A DNA stretch of 64,000 bases, taken from positions 1-64,000 of the forward strand of contig MPNL01000006.1 in NCBI GenBank assembly GCA_002239005.1, read 5' to 3'. The translations under genes were made by a program, and so were the position numbers. Below the pieces are notes generated by a model, which was not told the DNA's origin, ran no database searches, and worked only from the letters and a program-made list of their open reading frames with translations. Numbering within the stretch: the first letter of the stretch is position 1; every line of letters starts with the position of its first letter. Shown piece by piece: positions 1-7,541 of the stretch. The stretch is from Truepera sp. bin119. GTDB taxonomy: Bacteria; Deinococcota; Deinococci; Deinococcales; Trueperaceae.

Positions 1-14
1 ATGGGGTAGGTGAG

Positions 15-42
15 GCGGGCTGGCTGGGGAGGGCCAGCCCGC
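15..42. terminator. GC-rich stem-loop, possible terminator
   Basis: A perfect 10-bp inverted repeat (GCGGGCTGGC / GCCAGCCCGC) surrounds an 8-base loop. There is no T-run on either side. It may end a transcript entering from the left or the leftward small gene at 361-645. The rest of 43-360 shows no gene I can support; open frames there look like GC-driven chance. Confidence 0.45.
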
Positions 43-360
43 GGCTCGGATGGAATCGGTGCCCCGGAAGCCCGGTGAGGGAGAAACCCCAGGGAAGGTC
101 CGGGTGAGGGTTCCGGCGGCACCGGAGCGGGTGTCGGGTTGGGTTCGGATCCGGCTGCGTGATCTCAAGAGTATTTCCCTCCGCGCCGAGGCGGGTTGCC
201 CCTCCCGGGGACCACTCGACGGTCTTGACCTGTCAGGCGTCCACCTGACTTCATCGGTAGCTGGACACATCAGCGCAGAAGCGGCAGAAAGTTTGGGGTG
301 GTCGGCACCGGGTTCGAACTGGCTGACTCGGGGCAGGTATCTACCCTGGGCGATCGGGAC

Positions 361-645
361 TCAAAACGGGCCCGCGGCGGGGGAGGGACCGCCCCGGGGC
401 GGTCGGGACTCAAAAGGGGCGAGCGGAGGTGCAGGGGAGGGGTGCGCTCTGGAGATTGGGGGTTCGGTGTTGGGAGTGTGCCGGGGGGTCGTCGGTCTCA
501 GTGAGGGGTCGAGTCGGTGCGCCCAGGTAGCGAGCAGCCTTGCCATCCGTGCCCGCGCCATCGAACGGGCGAGCGTCGCGATCCGGGCTTCTTCGTGCAG
601 GCTCTTGAGCTGTTCTAAGGCTACGTCATAGGCCCAGCGGTTCAT
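361..645 (-). CDS. small hypothetical protein, promoter-operator controlled
   Basis: This 94-residue protein is not recognised. Residues 1-48 look helical and rich in Ala, Arg and Met; the rest is rich in Pro, Ser and Arg and probably disordered. The gene is credible because of what precedes it: a very good Shine-Dalgarno (AAGGAGG, 5-6 bases before the ATG) and a near-consensus sigma-70 promoter with a perfect palindrome between -35 and -10 (718-746). The stop lies in a stretch with an imperfect 20-base direct repeat (about 351-371 and 397-417), so the C-terminal tail may have grown by duplication. No membrane segment or signal peptide is apparent. Function unknown; existence as a gene is fairly secure. 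Confidence 0.6.
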   Translation of the reverse strand: MNRWAYDVALEQLKSLHEEARIATLARSMARARMARLLATWAHRLDPSLRPTTPRHTPNTEPPISRAHPSPAPPLAPFESRPPRGGPSPAAGPF

Positions 646-717
646 CGTGACCTCCTTGGAGCGTCGCCTCGGATGAGGCTTTGGCGGGGTTCTCCTAGGC
701 GTTTTCTCACACTTTCA

Positions 718-746
718 ATTATACCTTAATTATTAAGGTGACGCAA
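718..746 (-). promoter_or_regulatory. sigma-70 promoter with 17-bp palindromic operator
   Basis: Reading leftward, the -35 TTGCGT (746-741) and the perfect -10 TATAAT (723-718) are 17 bases apart. The spacer holds ACCTTAAT-A-ATTAAGGT, a perfect 17-bp palindrome at 723-739, in the classic position for a steric repressor. It drives the small gene at 361-645, about 70 bases downstream. The repressor is unknown; none of the window's regulators is an obvious match. Confidence 0.8.
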
Positions 747-949
747 GTCGATTTCGTCACGGGGGAAGGCAAGGTTGGGAGCCCCAGCCGGGCGGTTTCG
801 AGAGCGTAGCCGGGGAGGCAGACTGCGGGACTCGACCCAGGTCGTTCTCGGCCCCTGGAGGGGGACCGAGCCTTGGTGTGGGGTTTCCGCCAGCACCGCA
901 AAGCCGGTCTGTGTTACGGTCGAGATGTCCGACCCGTGGAGGTGGGGAA

Positions 950-1708
950 TTGGGTACTACGAGTAGCACGAGTGGTGGCGCGAGAGCGACAACGGTCGAG
1001 GCACTAAAGTTCATCCTGCGGCAGATCGGGCGCTTCTATAACTCCTCGTCACTGGTAGGAGATAAGCCGTTCTACGAGGTCGAGAGTTTCCCCTGGGTTG
1101 AGAAGATCGAGGCCAACTGGCAGGTCATTCGCGAAGAGCTCGACGAACTCCTCAAGTACCGCGAGCACCTGCCGAACTTTCAGGACATCTCACCGGATCA
1201 GAAGGGGCTCTCGCAAGACGATCACTGGAAGACCTTCTTCTTCTATGCCTACGGCATCAAGGCGGGCAATGACTCCGACTCCTGTCCCCGGACGCTCGAG
1301 CTCCTGCACCAGATCCCCGGTATGAAGACAGCGTTCTTCTCCATCTTCGGCCCCGGCAAGCACCTGCCGCCGCACCGCGGCCCCTACAATGGGGTACTGC
1401 GCTACCACCTGGGCCTCAAGGTTCCCGAACCTCGCGACCAGTGTGGGATCCGCGTCCAGGACGAGGTCCGGCACTGGGAGGAGGGTAAGAGTCTTATCTT
1501 CGATGACACCTACCTTCACGAAGCCTGGAACCACACCGATCAGGACCGGGTGGTGTTGTTCGTAGACTTCGTTCGCCCGATGACCTTCCCCGCCTCGATG
1601 ATGAACTCGGCCCTTATCCAGATCATCGGTCTGTCACCCTTTGTCCTGGGTGCCAAGGGTAACTACACCGCCTGGGAGGAGCGCTTCGAACGGATTGTTA
1701 ACGATTGA
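950..1708 (+). CDS. aspartyl/asparaginyl beta-hydroxylase family dioxygenase
   Basis: The protein belongs to the Asp/Asn beta-hydroxylase family of Fe(II)/2-oxoglutarate oxygenases (relatives include LpxO and AspH). The jelly-roll core shows the metal ligands: an HRGP segment near residue 142 followed by the RYHLGL strand, and a distal HEAWNHT segment near residue 190, then the RVVLFVDFVRP strand. A hydrophobic C-terminal stretch (about 215-235) could touch a membrane. I chose the TTG at 950 because GGAGGT lies 6 bases upstream; an in-frame GTG at 878 would add a poorly conserved leader. The substrate (protein, peptide or lipid A-like acyl chain) cannot be inferred. It stands alone, 320 bases before deoD. 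Confidence 0.8.
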   Translation: MGTTSSTSGGARATTVEALKFILRQIGRFYNSSSLVGDKPFYEVESFPWVEKIEANWQVIREELDELLKYREHLPNFQDISPDQKGLSQDDHWKTFFFYAYGIKAGNDSDSCPRTLELLHQIPGMKTAFFSIFGPGKHLPPHRGPYNGVLRYHLGLKVPEPRDQCGIRVQDEVRHWEEGKSLIFDDTYLHEAWNHTDQDRVVLFVDFVRPMTFPASMMNSALIQIIGLSPFVLGAKGNYTAWEERFERIVND

Positions 1709-1864
1709 GTCGGAGCGTATTGAGACCGCTTAAGCAGTAGGGGCAAATTTGTAGGTGATGGGGGTTCGCGTTGCTGACCTCCTGTATCTGTAACGTCCGT
1801 TCCTACCTCCGAAGGCTGGGCGGGTTGCCAGTCGGCCTGAGGGTAGGTCTTGAGGGGTTATGTT

Positions 1865-2032
1865 GTGAGCGACGTGATACTGTTGCTTGTGAACCGACTC
1901 TGGATGCCGGTGTCCTGTCTGGATGCACTGTTGGACCCAGGGTGCTGGATCACCCTGCGCGGTGTGCTCCCGGACGAGGTTGGCACCGGCCATGGTGGGG
2001 GCAACGCCCTGATCCACCAGGTGGTGACATGA
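1865..2032 (+). CDS. possible small ORF coupled to deoD
   Basis: A 55-codon frame starting at GTG 1865 ends in TGA at 2030-2032, so its stop overlaps the deoD ATG as ATGA. AGGGG lies 7 bases before the GTG. The product has a hydrophobic N-terminal stretch (VILLLVN) and resembles nothing I know. The ATGA junction, common in this genome between real coupled genes, is the only argument; it could equally be a deoD leader. The rest of 1709-1864 shows no gene. Confidence 0.25.
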   Translation: MSDVILLLVNRLWMPVSCLDALLDPGCWITLRGVLPDEVGTGHGGGNALIHQVVT

Positions 2033-2727
2033 CCATTCACATCGGTGCCGAGCCCGGTGCCATTGCTGAGACGATCCTGCTGCCTGGCGATCCGCTCCGC
2101 GCCCAGTACCTGGCCGAGACCTACCTCGATGACCCTGTCTGCTACAACCGCGTGCGTGGCATGCTCGGTTTCACCGGCAGCTATCGGGGCAGACGTGTAT
2201 CGGTCCAGGGGACAGGTATGGGCATCCCCTCGATCTCGATCTACGTCCACGAACTGATTAACGATTTTGGCGTCAAGAACCTGATCCGGATCGGCACCTG
2301 CGGTGCGCTGCAGCCGCAGATGAAGCTGCGCGACGTGGTATTGGCCATGACCGCCTCGACCAACTCACACACCAACCGACTCCGCTTCGGCGGTCAGGAC
2401 TTTGCGCCGAGTGCCAGCTTCCGGCTGCTCAAGCGCGCCCACGAAGCTGCTGAGGCTAAGGGCATCCCTGTCCACGTCGGCGGGGTCTTCACCAGCGACT
2501 CCTTCTACGACGATCTCGAGGCGTGGAAACGGTACGCTGCCCACGGTGTCCTCGCCGTGGAGATGGAGACCACCGGGCTCTATACCCTGGCCGCGAAGTT
2601 CGGCGTCGAGGCGCTCACCATCCTGACGGTCAGCGACAGCTTGGTGTCCAGGGTTGAAGACTCATCCGAGGTGCGTGAGAGGAGCTACACTCGGATGATG
2701 GAGGTCGCGCTGGAGTTGGCCGACTGA
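2029..2727 (+). CDS. deoD: purine nucleoside phosphorylase DeoD type
   Basis: This protein reversibly phosphorolyses purine (deoxy)nucleosides to base and (deoxy)ribose-1-phosphate. It is 232 residues, close to the usual DeoD length of about 235. The phosphate-binding GDPLRA motif is near residue 20, GTGMGIPS near 63, the ribose-site VEMET near 178 and the catalytic-loop SDS near 203. These are the hexameric (trimer-of-dimers) class hallmarks. The start is fixed by the [11 protein letters not shown]-terminus. It works with phosphopentomutase DeoB, encoded 36 kb away at 37903-39060, in feeding ribose phosphates back into metabolism. Confidence 0.96.
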   Translation: MTIHIGAEPGAIAETILLPGDPLRAQYLAETYLDDPVCYNRVRGMLGFTGSYRGRRVSVQGTGMGIPSISIYVHELINDFGVKNLIRIGTCGALQPQMKLRDVVLAMTASTNSHTNRLRFGGQDFAPSASFRLLKRAHEAAEAKGIPVHVGGVFTSDSFYDDLEAWKRYAAHGVLAVEMETTGLYTLAAKFGVEALTILTVSDSLVSRVEDSSEVRERSYTRMMEVALELAD

Positions 2728-3162
2728 GGGGTTGAGTAGGGTTCCGATATAACCGCCCCCCAGTACACCAGAACCGCCCCCCTCTGTGTCCTAGTCCCTG
2801 GTAGGAGGATATCGATCCCTTCTACCTCCCTCAAGGGTTTTTCCCCTCGATAGCGCTGTCACGAAGCTATACATCAAGGTACCACACCGCTACCGCTCAG
2901 TGGTGGCGGGATTGGGTGGACCGGCGTACTGTTCGCCTCCTCTTGGTCGAACATGGTTGTCTTGGGTGGTAGGACTGGCACTCTACCTTCCTTCCAGCTA
3001 CTAGCCATCGAATCGCTTGGGAATTACATCGAATAATGACCACTTACTCAAAGTAGACGGACCACCCTTGGGAGTGGTCGGTCTAACTGTCTTTATCCTA
3101 GGAAACAGTTTAACAGTTTAATGGGAAAGGTGAAATTTTCCCACAATCCAACGAGCAAGCTC
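2728..3162. other. gene-free AT-richer spacer with hairpins
   Basis: No gene is supported in these 435 bases. There are two copies of ACCGCCCCCC about 22 bases apart near 2750-2785, a GACCAC/GTGGTC stem-loop at 3060-3079, and a TGGGAAA/TTTCCCA stem at about 3122-3142 that may terminate the leftward nuclease gene. Base composition drops from the neighbourhood average toward AT from about 2990 and stays low into the nuclease gene. Confidence 0.4.
3060..3079. terminator. stem-loop between convergent genes
   Basis: GACCAC and GTGGTC form a 6-bp stem around an 8-base loop, in the spacer between rightward deoD and the leftward nuclease gene. There is no clear T-run, so it is only a candidate bidirectional terminator. 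Confidence 0.35.
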
Positions 3163-3699
3163 TCATTCGGTACTAGGACACCCTAGCAGTATCCGTTCGA
3201 GAGCCAATACCTCATAGAGGTCAATCGTCAGGTCGTACTTGCGGCGGATCTCAATAACCTGCTCTGCGAACCAACATTGGTTGATCTCGGGGACCCAGCC
3301 CACGGCGTCGTGGGCCGCTTTCTTTCGATTGAGACTTGCCGGGGCAAAGACCAAGTTATCGGGGTCGTTGCCAAACTCCCGCTTACGGTCTTTCGAAGCC
3401 GCACAAAGCCCGCTATCGTGTGCTTCTGAGAGAGCGATCAAGTGATCTATGTCAATGCCCTCCAAGTCGGGGAACTCCTCGCAGGTGTACGGAGAGGTAG
3501 GCCCCCAGATCTCGATTAACTCGGCTTCGTGCCTCTCCCGCTTGAACGAGTAGTCGTCTCGTTCGTATGGGCTGCAGCGATTCTCGGACGCTACCGTGAG
3601 GCCACGCCAAGAGGTTAGGTCGAGGATTTCCCGAAAATCGACCTGGGCTAGTGCAAAGCTCCACAGGATGAGTACGGCAACAGCAATCAACCTGAACAT
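3163..3699 (-). CDS. secreted HNH-family nuclease (DUF1524-like)
   Basis: The 178-residue protein starts with a signal peptide (positive N-terminus, hydrophobic residues 4-17, then ALAQ). The body carries an HNH fold: DIDHLIALSEAHDSG near 85-98 (the DH pair), FGNDPDNLVFAPASLNRKKAAHD near 110-132 (the N...N...K half), and a following GWVP. This is the pattern of exported DUF1524/GmrSD C-terminal-type nucleases. At least four Cys residues suggest disulfides. It likely cuts extracellular DNA, for nutrition, uptake or competition; which one is unknown. Its DNA is visibly AT-richer than the flanks, which hints at recent acquisition. The ribosome site (GAGGAAG, 12 bases upstream) is suboptimal. Confidence 0.75.
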   Translation of the reverse strand: MFRLIAVAVLILWSFALAQVDFREILDLTSWRGLTVASENRCSPYERDDYSFKRERHEAELIEIWGPTSPYTCEEFPDLEGIDIDHLIALSEAHDSGLCAASKDRKREFGNDPDNLVFAPASLNRKKAAHDAVGWVPEINQCWFAEQVIEIRRKYDLTIDLYEVLALERILLGCPSTE

Positions 3700-3914
3700 G
3701 TCACTATCACTTCCTCGTTTGGGCCTATCTTGAGAGGTCGAGCCAGACTATTCCGAGAACTGCATCATAGAGCGACACATTCAGAAACGCAATCAGCAGT
3801 TAGGGGCTTGAATTGACATCTCTATTTTTGAAGAGTCGGGCTACACTACCCTAGTACTCACACCGATCGCTTCATCCCGGCCCGGATGGCGACGACCACG
3901 GATGTCATGATGGG

Positions 3915-5048
3915 TTGGTGGTTGAGGAACTGGTAACGGCCATCCACGCCCAGCCGCAACGGATGGTCTTGAACTTCGCGGGTGCCGGCTCGCAGGCCCT
4001 GGCCTGGCTGCACGGCCTAAGCGGCTCCTCACGAACCATCCTCGAGGCTACCGACCGTTACACTGCCACCTCGCTGGTCGAGGCGGTGGGGTTCACCCCG
4101 GACCGCTTCACCTCCCTGCAGGTGGCGAAGGCGCTGGCTGAGAACGGGGAGCGGAGGGCCCGCCACCTCGCTAGCGACGAGGGTCCGCTCTTCGGTCTGG
4201 GTTGCACCGCCACCATCGCAACCGACCGGACCAAGCAGGGCGACCACCGCTGTGCGGTCGCGGTTCGTTCCGCCCTGGGGACTGCCGGCTACGAGTTGAC
4301 GCTCACCAAGGGTGCGCGTGATCGCACCGCCGAGGAGGAACTGGTGAGCCTGGTCATCCTCAAGGCGACGGCAGACGCCAAGGGTGTGCTCAACGGCCCT
4401 GAACTGCCGCTCCTCGACGGAGAGCGGTTCACCCAGACCTTCGCTCCCCGCTCACCCTTCGACCGGTTCGCCGCCGGGGAGTTGCCCTGGGTCCTGATCC
4501 GCCCCGAGGACGGCGTTCCCACCACGGGCGGCCCTCCGAAGGGTGTGGCGATCCTCTCAGGCTCGTTCAACCCCCTGCACAGGGGACATCTGGGGCTGGC
4601 ATGGGCTGCGGCGGAGCACCTGGGTTGCAGGGTGCTGTTCGAACTGCCGCTCGTGAATGCTGCCAAGGCGGCCATAAGCCCCTTCGAGGCCTGGCGCCGG
4701 GCGGGCCAGTTCGCGACGGTGGCGCCACTCCTGCTGACCCGCTCCCCCCTCTTCGCCGCCAAGGCCGGGCTCTTTCCGGGTAGCGTCTTCGTGATCGGTA
4801 GCGACACCGCAGTCCGCGTCGTCGACCCGCGCTTCTATGAGGGGGGTCTGGCGGGGGTGCAGGAGGCGCTGGGGGTGGTGCGCAGCTGCGGAGCCCGGTT
4901 CCTGGTGGCCCTCCGGCAGCACCGGGGCCGACTGCTCTCCCTTGGCGACGCTCCCGTTCCCGGCGGATTCGAGGACCTCTTCGAGGAACTACCAGCGGAG
5001 GCGTTCCGGCTGGATCTCAGCTCGAGCGAGATCCGCGAGGGTTGGTAG
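3915..5048 (+). CDS. CinA-like (NMN deamidase-type) / NadD-like nucleotidyltransferase fusion
   Basis: Residues 1-160 follow the CinA C-terminal/PncC plan: a degenerate AESCTGG-like stretch (FAGAGSQ), the GLSGSS segment, the substrate helix and the GLGCTATIATDR strand. Residues about 213-377 are a nucleotidylyltransferase: SGSFNPLHRGH carries the HxGH signature near 222-225, and LSSSEIRE at the C-terminus matches the (S/T)ST.IR motif of NadD. If both halves are active, one could deamidate NMN to NaMN and the other adenylylate it, channelling pyridine-nucleotide salvage. The N-terminal active site is poorly conserved and may be only structural. The start is TTG 3915 or GTG 3918; neither has a strong ribosome site. 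A TACACT box at 3842-3847 may be the -10. Confidence 0.7.
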   Translation: MVVEELVTAIHAQPQRMVLNFAGAGSQALAWLHGLSGSSRTILEATDRYTATSLVEAVGFTPDRFTSLQVAKALAENGERRARHLASDEGPLFGLGCTATIATDRTKQGDHRCAVAVRSALGTAGYELTLTKGARDRTAEEELVSLVILKATADAKGVLNGPELPLLDGERFTQTFAPRSPFDRFAAGELPWVLIRPEDGVPTTGGPPKGVAILSGSFNPLHRGHLGLAWAAAEHLGCRVLFELPLVNAAKAAISPFEAWRRAGQFATVAPLLLTRSPLFAAKAGLFPGSVFVIGSDTAVRVVDPRFYEGGLAGVQEALGVVRSCGARFLVALRQHRGRLLSLGDAPVPGGFEDLFEELPAEAFRLDLSSSEIREGW

Positions 5049-5242
5049 GGGAGCGGTCGGGCCTCGGCTCAGGAAGAGAGTGCCGACACCTCAGGCCCGG
5101 ACGAGGAGTGAGTCTGCAACTCCCCAAACAGCGGACCCGCTACCCGTTCCGCAAGAGAAGCTCTTCAAACACCTTGTCGGCCGCCCGTCATATCCTGGAG
5201 GAGCCGACCTTGAACCCGCCGCTTGGCGCCGGTCAGGCAGCA

Positions 5243-5584
5243 TCAGCGATTCGCGGTCACCTCTTCGGTCCGAAACTCTCTGATGCCTGTCCTGGTTATT
5301 TTCATCATGGCCTCACAGTTCGGGTCCGGGCACATCACCAGGTCGTCGGTCGCCATCCAGTCAGCTTCGTCGGTGACGCGCTGCTTGGCGGGGAGGAGGG
5401 GGAGCACGGCGGCCAGCGCATACAGGCTGAAGGTCTTTCCGTCGGGGATACGGATGTTCTCACCGGAGACCTCGAAGTAGTCGCCGAGGTGGTGGTTGCA
5501 GATCTCCTCGAGCCCCTCCTTCACCGCCACGATCTCGACCTTCAGGTCGTAGAGATAAAAGGTTCTTGGTGCCTTGCCCGTCAT
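5243..5584 (-). CDS. TIGR04076-like conserved protein
   Basis: This 113-residue protein resembles the TIGR04076 family: a YDLKVEIVAVK opening strand, CNHHLGDYFEVSGENIRIPDGKTFSLYALAAVLPLLPA in the middle, and a C-terminal CPDPNCEAMMKITR segment. The two Cys in CPDPNC could bind metal. The molecular role of the family is not established, to my knowledge. Its ATG overlaps the stop of the upstream aldo/keto reductase as ATGA, so the two are translated together and probably act on a shared pathway. I see nothing in 5049-5242. Confidence 0.6.
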   Translation of the reverse strand: MTGKAPRTFYLYDLKVEIVAVKEGLEEICNHHLGDYFEVSGENIRIPDGKTFSLYALAAVLPLLPAKQRVTDEADWMATDDLVMCPDPNCEAMMKITRTGIREFRTEEVTANR

Positions 5585-6597
5585 GCTGACTTGCTGTTGA
5601 GTTCGTAGTTCATGATCCGCCCATGCCTTCCCCCGAGGTCGCGTTCGAGCGCGTAGACCGCGCCGGGAATCTCGCCCAAGGTGGATCGCGCGCTCTCGAT
5701 CCGGTCGAGTTCCCGCCCTGTTAGGGTAACGGTGTCACGCAGGGCGACGTGCCGGTCGAGATGGTCGGTGTTCCTCACGCCGACGATGCAGGCGCGCACC
5801 GCGTCCTGCTCAAGGCAGTAGGCGCTCGCCACGGTGGCGACATCTGTGCCCCGCTGCTCTGCGATGTCGCTCAGCACCTGCAGAAGCCCCTGGAAGGATT
5901 CCCAGTCGCCCATCTCTTCGAGCATCAGCAGGTACTTGGTCAGCGAGCGATTCTCGTAGGGTTCCTGAGGCTCGGGCCTGCTGAGATAGTGATTGGACAG
6001 GAGTCCCCCGGCGACACTTCCGTAGCAGAGGAGGGGGATGCCGTGCGCTTTCCCGAGGGCCGCGAGCCGACCTGCGGGTCTGCGGTCGATGACGGAGTAC
6101 TGTGTCTGGATCGAGGCGACGGGGACGCCGCAGTCGAGGATCTCCTCGGTGCGCTCCACGTCGAAGTTGGTCAGACCGATCTCTGTAATTCTGCCCTGCT
6201 TCTGGAGCTGGCAAAGGGTATCGAGCACCCCGAGGTAGCCGGGTACCCGGTAGTCCCACCAGTGAAACTGCACCAGGTCGAGGCGTTTGGTGCCCAGTCG
6301 CGATAGGGAGCGGTCGATTGCGGCCTCGGTCTGCTCCGGGCTCAGTGTGGGGAGCGTTGTGAGGTCGGGGACGTACTTGGTGTGGATAAACAGCTCTCGG
6401 CTGCTCAGGCCGTTCGCCCGGATGAAGGTCCCGAGCAGCGCCTCGACGCCGGTGTAGATATCGGCGCAGTCGAAAACCCGGAATCCCGCCTCGTAATAGG
6501 CCTCTAAGGCATCGAACGCAGAGCGCCCTCCAGAGTCGCCGTGGCCCTCGGAGAGTTGCCAGCAACCGACGATGATTCGGTCGACGTAGTCGAGCAT
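5581..6597 (-). CDS. aldo/keto reductase
   Basis: A 338-residue NADPH-dependent aldo/keto reductase with a TIM barrel. The catalytic tetrad is recognisable: Asp and Tyr in DCADIYTG (about 41-47), Lys in IHTKYVPD (about 71) and His in QFHWWDY (about 114). The cofactor region includes IPLLCYGSVAGGLLS (about 186-200) and ACIVGVRNTDHLD (about 270). Substrate unknown. The gene appears leaderless: TAGAGT lies exactly 6 bases before the ATG with no Shine-Dalgarno. It is the first gene of a two-gene unit with the TIGR04076-like protein. Confidence 0.9.
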   Translation of the reverse strand: MLDYVDRIIVGCWQLSEGHGDSGGRSAFDALEAYYEAGFRVFDCADIYTGVEALLGTFIRANGLSSRELFIHTKYVPDLTTLPTLSPEQTEAAIDRSLSRLGTKRLDLVQFHWWDYRVPGYLGVLDTLCQLQKQGRITEIGLTNFDVERTEEILDCGVPVASIQTQYSVIDRRPAGRLAALGKAHGIPLLCYGSVAGGLLSNHYLSRPEPQEPYENRSLTKYLLMLEEMGDWESFQGLLQVLSDIAEQRGTDVATVASAYCLEQDAVRACIVGVRNTDHLDRHVALRDTVTLTGRELDRIESARSTLGEIPGAVYALERDLGGRHGRIMNYELNSKSA

Positions 6598-6603
6598 TAA
6601 GGG

Positions 6604-6609
6604 ACTCTA
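6604..6609 (-). promoter_or_regulatory. leaderless -10 box (TAGAGT) of aldo/keto reductase
   Basis: TAGAGT read leftward ends 6 bases before the ATG at 6597, so transcription should begin at or next to the start codon. Confidence 0.6.
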
Positions 6610-6681
6610 CCCGGAAACTTGAGATCACAAGCTGGGCTAAGAGAGTCTGGTATTGGGGAGTCCCAAAGGCGCGTCCGCCCC

Positions 6682-6801
6682 CATGAGTTTCTGCTGGTGC
6701 CGTTCGTCGTCAGCATGCTGAGCGGTTTGGTGTTGTCGGGTGTATTCATCCTGTTTATCCTGCCGACGTTGGTAATGTTTGCCGAGGGGTTCCGGGAATA
6801 G
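6682..6801 (+). pseudogene. possible C-terminal remnant of an RND-type transporter
   Basis: About 40 codons encode a strongly hydrophobic stretch (VSMLSGLVLSGVFILFILPTLV) resembling the last transmembrane helix of RND efflux pumps, which typically read like GGLxxSTLLTLxxxPxLY. Nothing upstream in any frame continues the family, so this would be a stub left by a deletion. It could also be a chance hydrophobic ORF or a small membrane protein. The remaining spacer to 7133 shows no gene. Confidence 0.3.
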
Positions 6802-7120
6802 AGAGTAGGGTCATCAGGGCCGGCTGCGGCTATCAAGGTGCAGGACAGGGCAGCATCTGAGAACGTCCGAATCTGCGTCTCTACCGACAGAGACTTGTCT
6901 CCCTGGAGATCACCTGTGAAATACGTTGGGACGGATAGCCGAGTTGGCTAGAGACGGTGGACCGATCCCACCGGTCCTCACTTCCGGCAGCTTCTTGGAG
7001 CAGATCGTCTTTCAGGTCTTGTGGGGGGCTGATAGGGACGCTCTGCTGTGCAGTGACTCGGACCGATCGTTGTGCATCTCCCCCGAGCGCTCGCGCTACG
7101 GTTCGGCGCTGGTCCTCTGC

Positions 7121-7126
7121 TACACT
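7121..7126 (+). promoter_or_regulatory. leaderless -10 box (TACACT) of aroH
   Basis: TACACT is followed after 7 bases by the aroH ATG, with no Shine-Dalgarno between them. Confidence 0.6.
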
Positions 7127-7133
7127 CGTGGGC

Positions 7134-7514
7134 ATGGAGCCCTATTGGGTGCGAGGAATCCGCGGCGCCACGACGGTCGAGGCTGACGAGAGCGAACTGA
7201 TCCTCGAGGCGACAGAGGAGTTATTGGTCGCCATGCTCGACGCGAACGGTATCGAGTCATACGAGTGTATCGCCGCCATCTTCTTCACTACGACGCCAGA
7301 TCTCGTGAGCGTCTTCCCTGCGGAGGCCGCCCGCCAGCTAGGTATGAACCTTGTGCCCCTCCTATGTAACCAGGAGATACCCGTTCCGGGCAGGTTGACC
7401 CACGTCATCCGGGTGCTGATGCAGGTCAATACCCGTAAGAGGCAGGTCGAGATGAAGCACATCTACCTGCGCCGTGCCAGCAGCCTGCGACCCGACCTCG
7501 TCAGTGCACAGTAA
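7134..7514 (+). CDS. aroH: chorismate mutase, AroH class
   Basis: Converts chorismate to prephenate, the first step to Phe and Tyr. The 126-residue length matches the monofunctional AroH fold (trimeric pseudo-barrel). Diagnostic parts are RGIRGATTVEAD at residues 6-17 (active-site Arg), TTTPDLVSVFPAEAAR near 60-75, the CNQEIPVPG segment, HVIRVLMQVNT with the second Arg near 102, and a closing IYLRRASSLRPDL. The ATG at 7134 is chosen because the family begins just before RGIRGATT and a TACACT box sits 7 bases upstream. The enzyme's substrate comes from the aroC/K/B/Q operon at 44-47 kb. Confidence 0.95.
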   Translation: MEPYWVRGIRGATTVEADESELILEATEELLVAMLDANGIESYECIAAIFFTTTPDLVSVFPAEAARQLGMNLVPLLCNQEIPVPGRLTHVIRVLMQVNTRKRQVEMKHIYLRRASSLRPDLVSAQ

Positions 7515-7541
7515 CTCCCGCTCGCCGCTATAGCGGCGGCT

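Noticed and set aside
290-330. GGTTCGAACT resembling a tRNA T-loop
   Set aside because: No acceptor, D or anticodon stems can be built around it.
1771-2028. Long N-terminal extension of DeoD from an upstream start
   Set aside because: The protein aligns from the ATG at 2029 at full family length, and the extension has no domain character.
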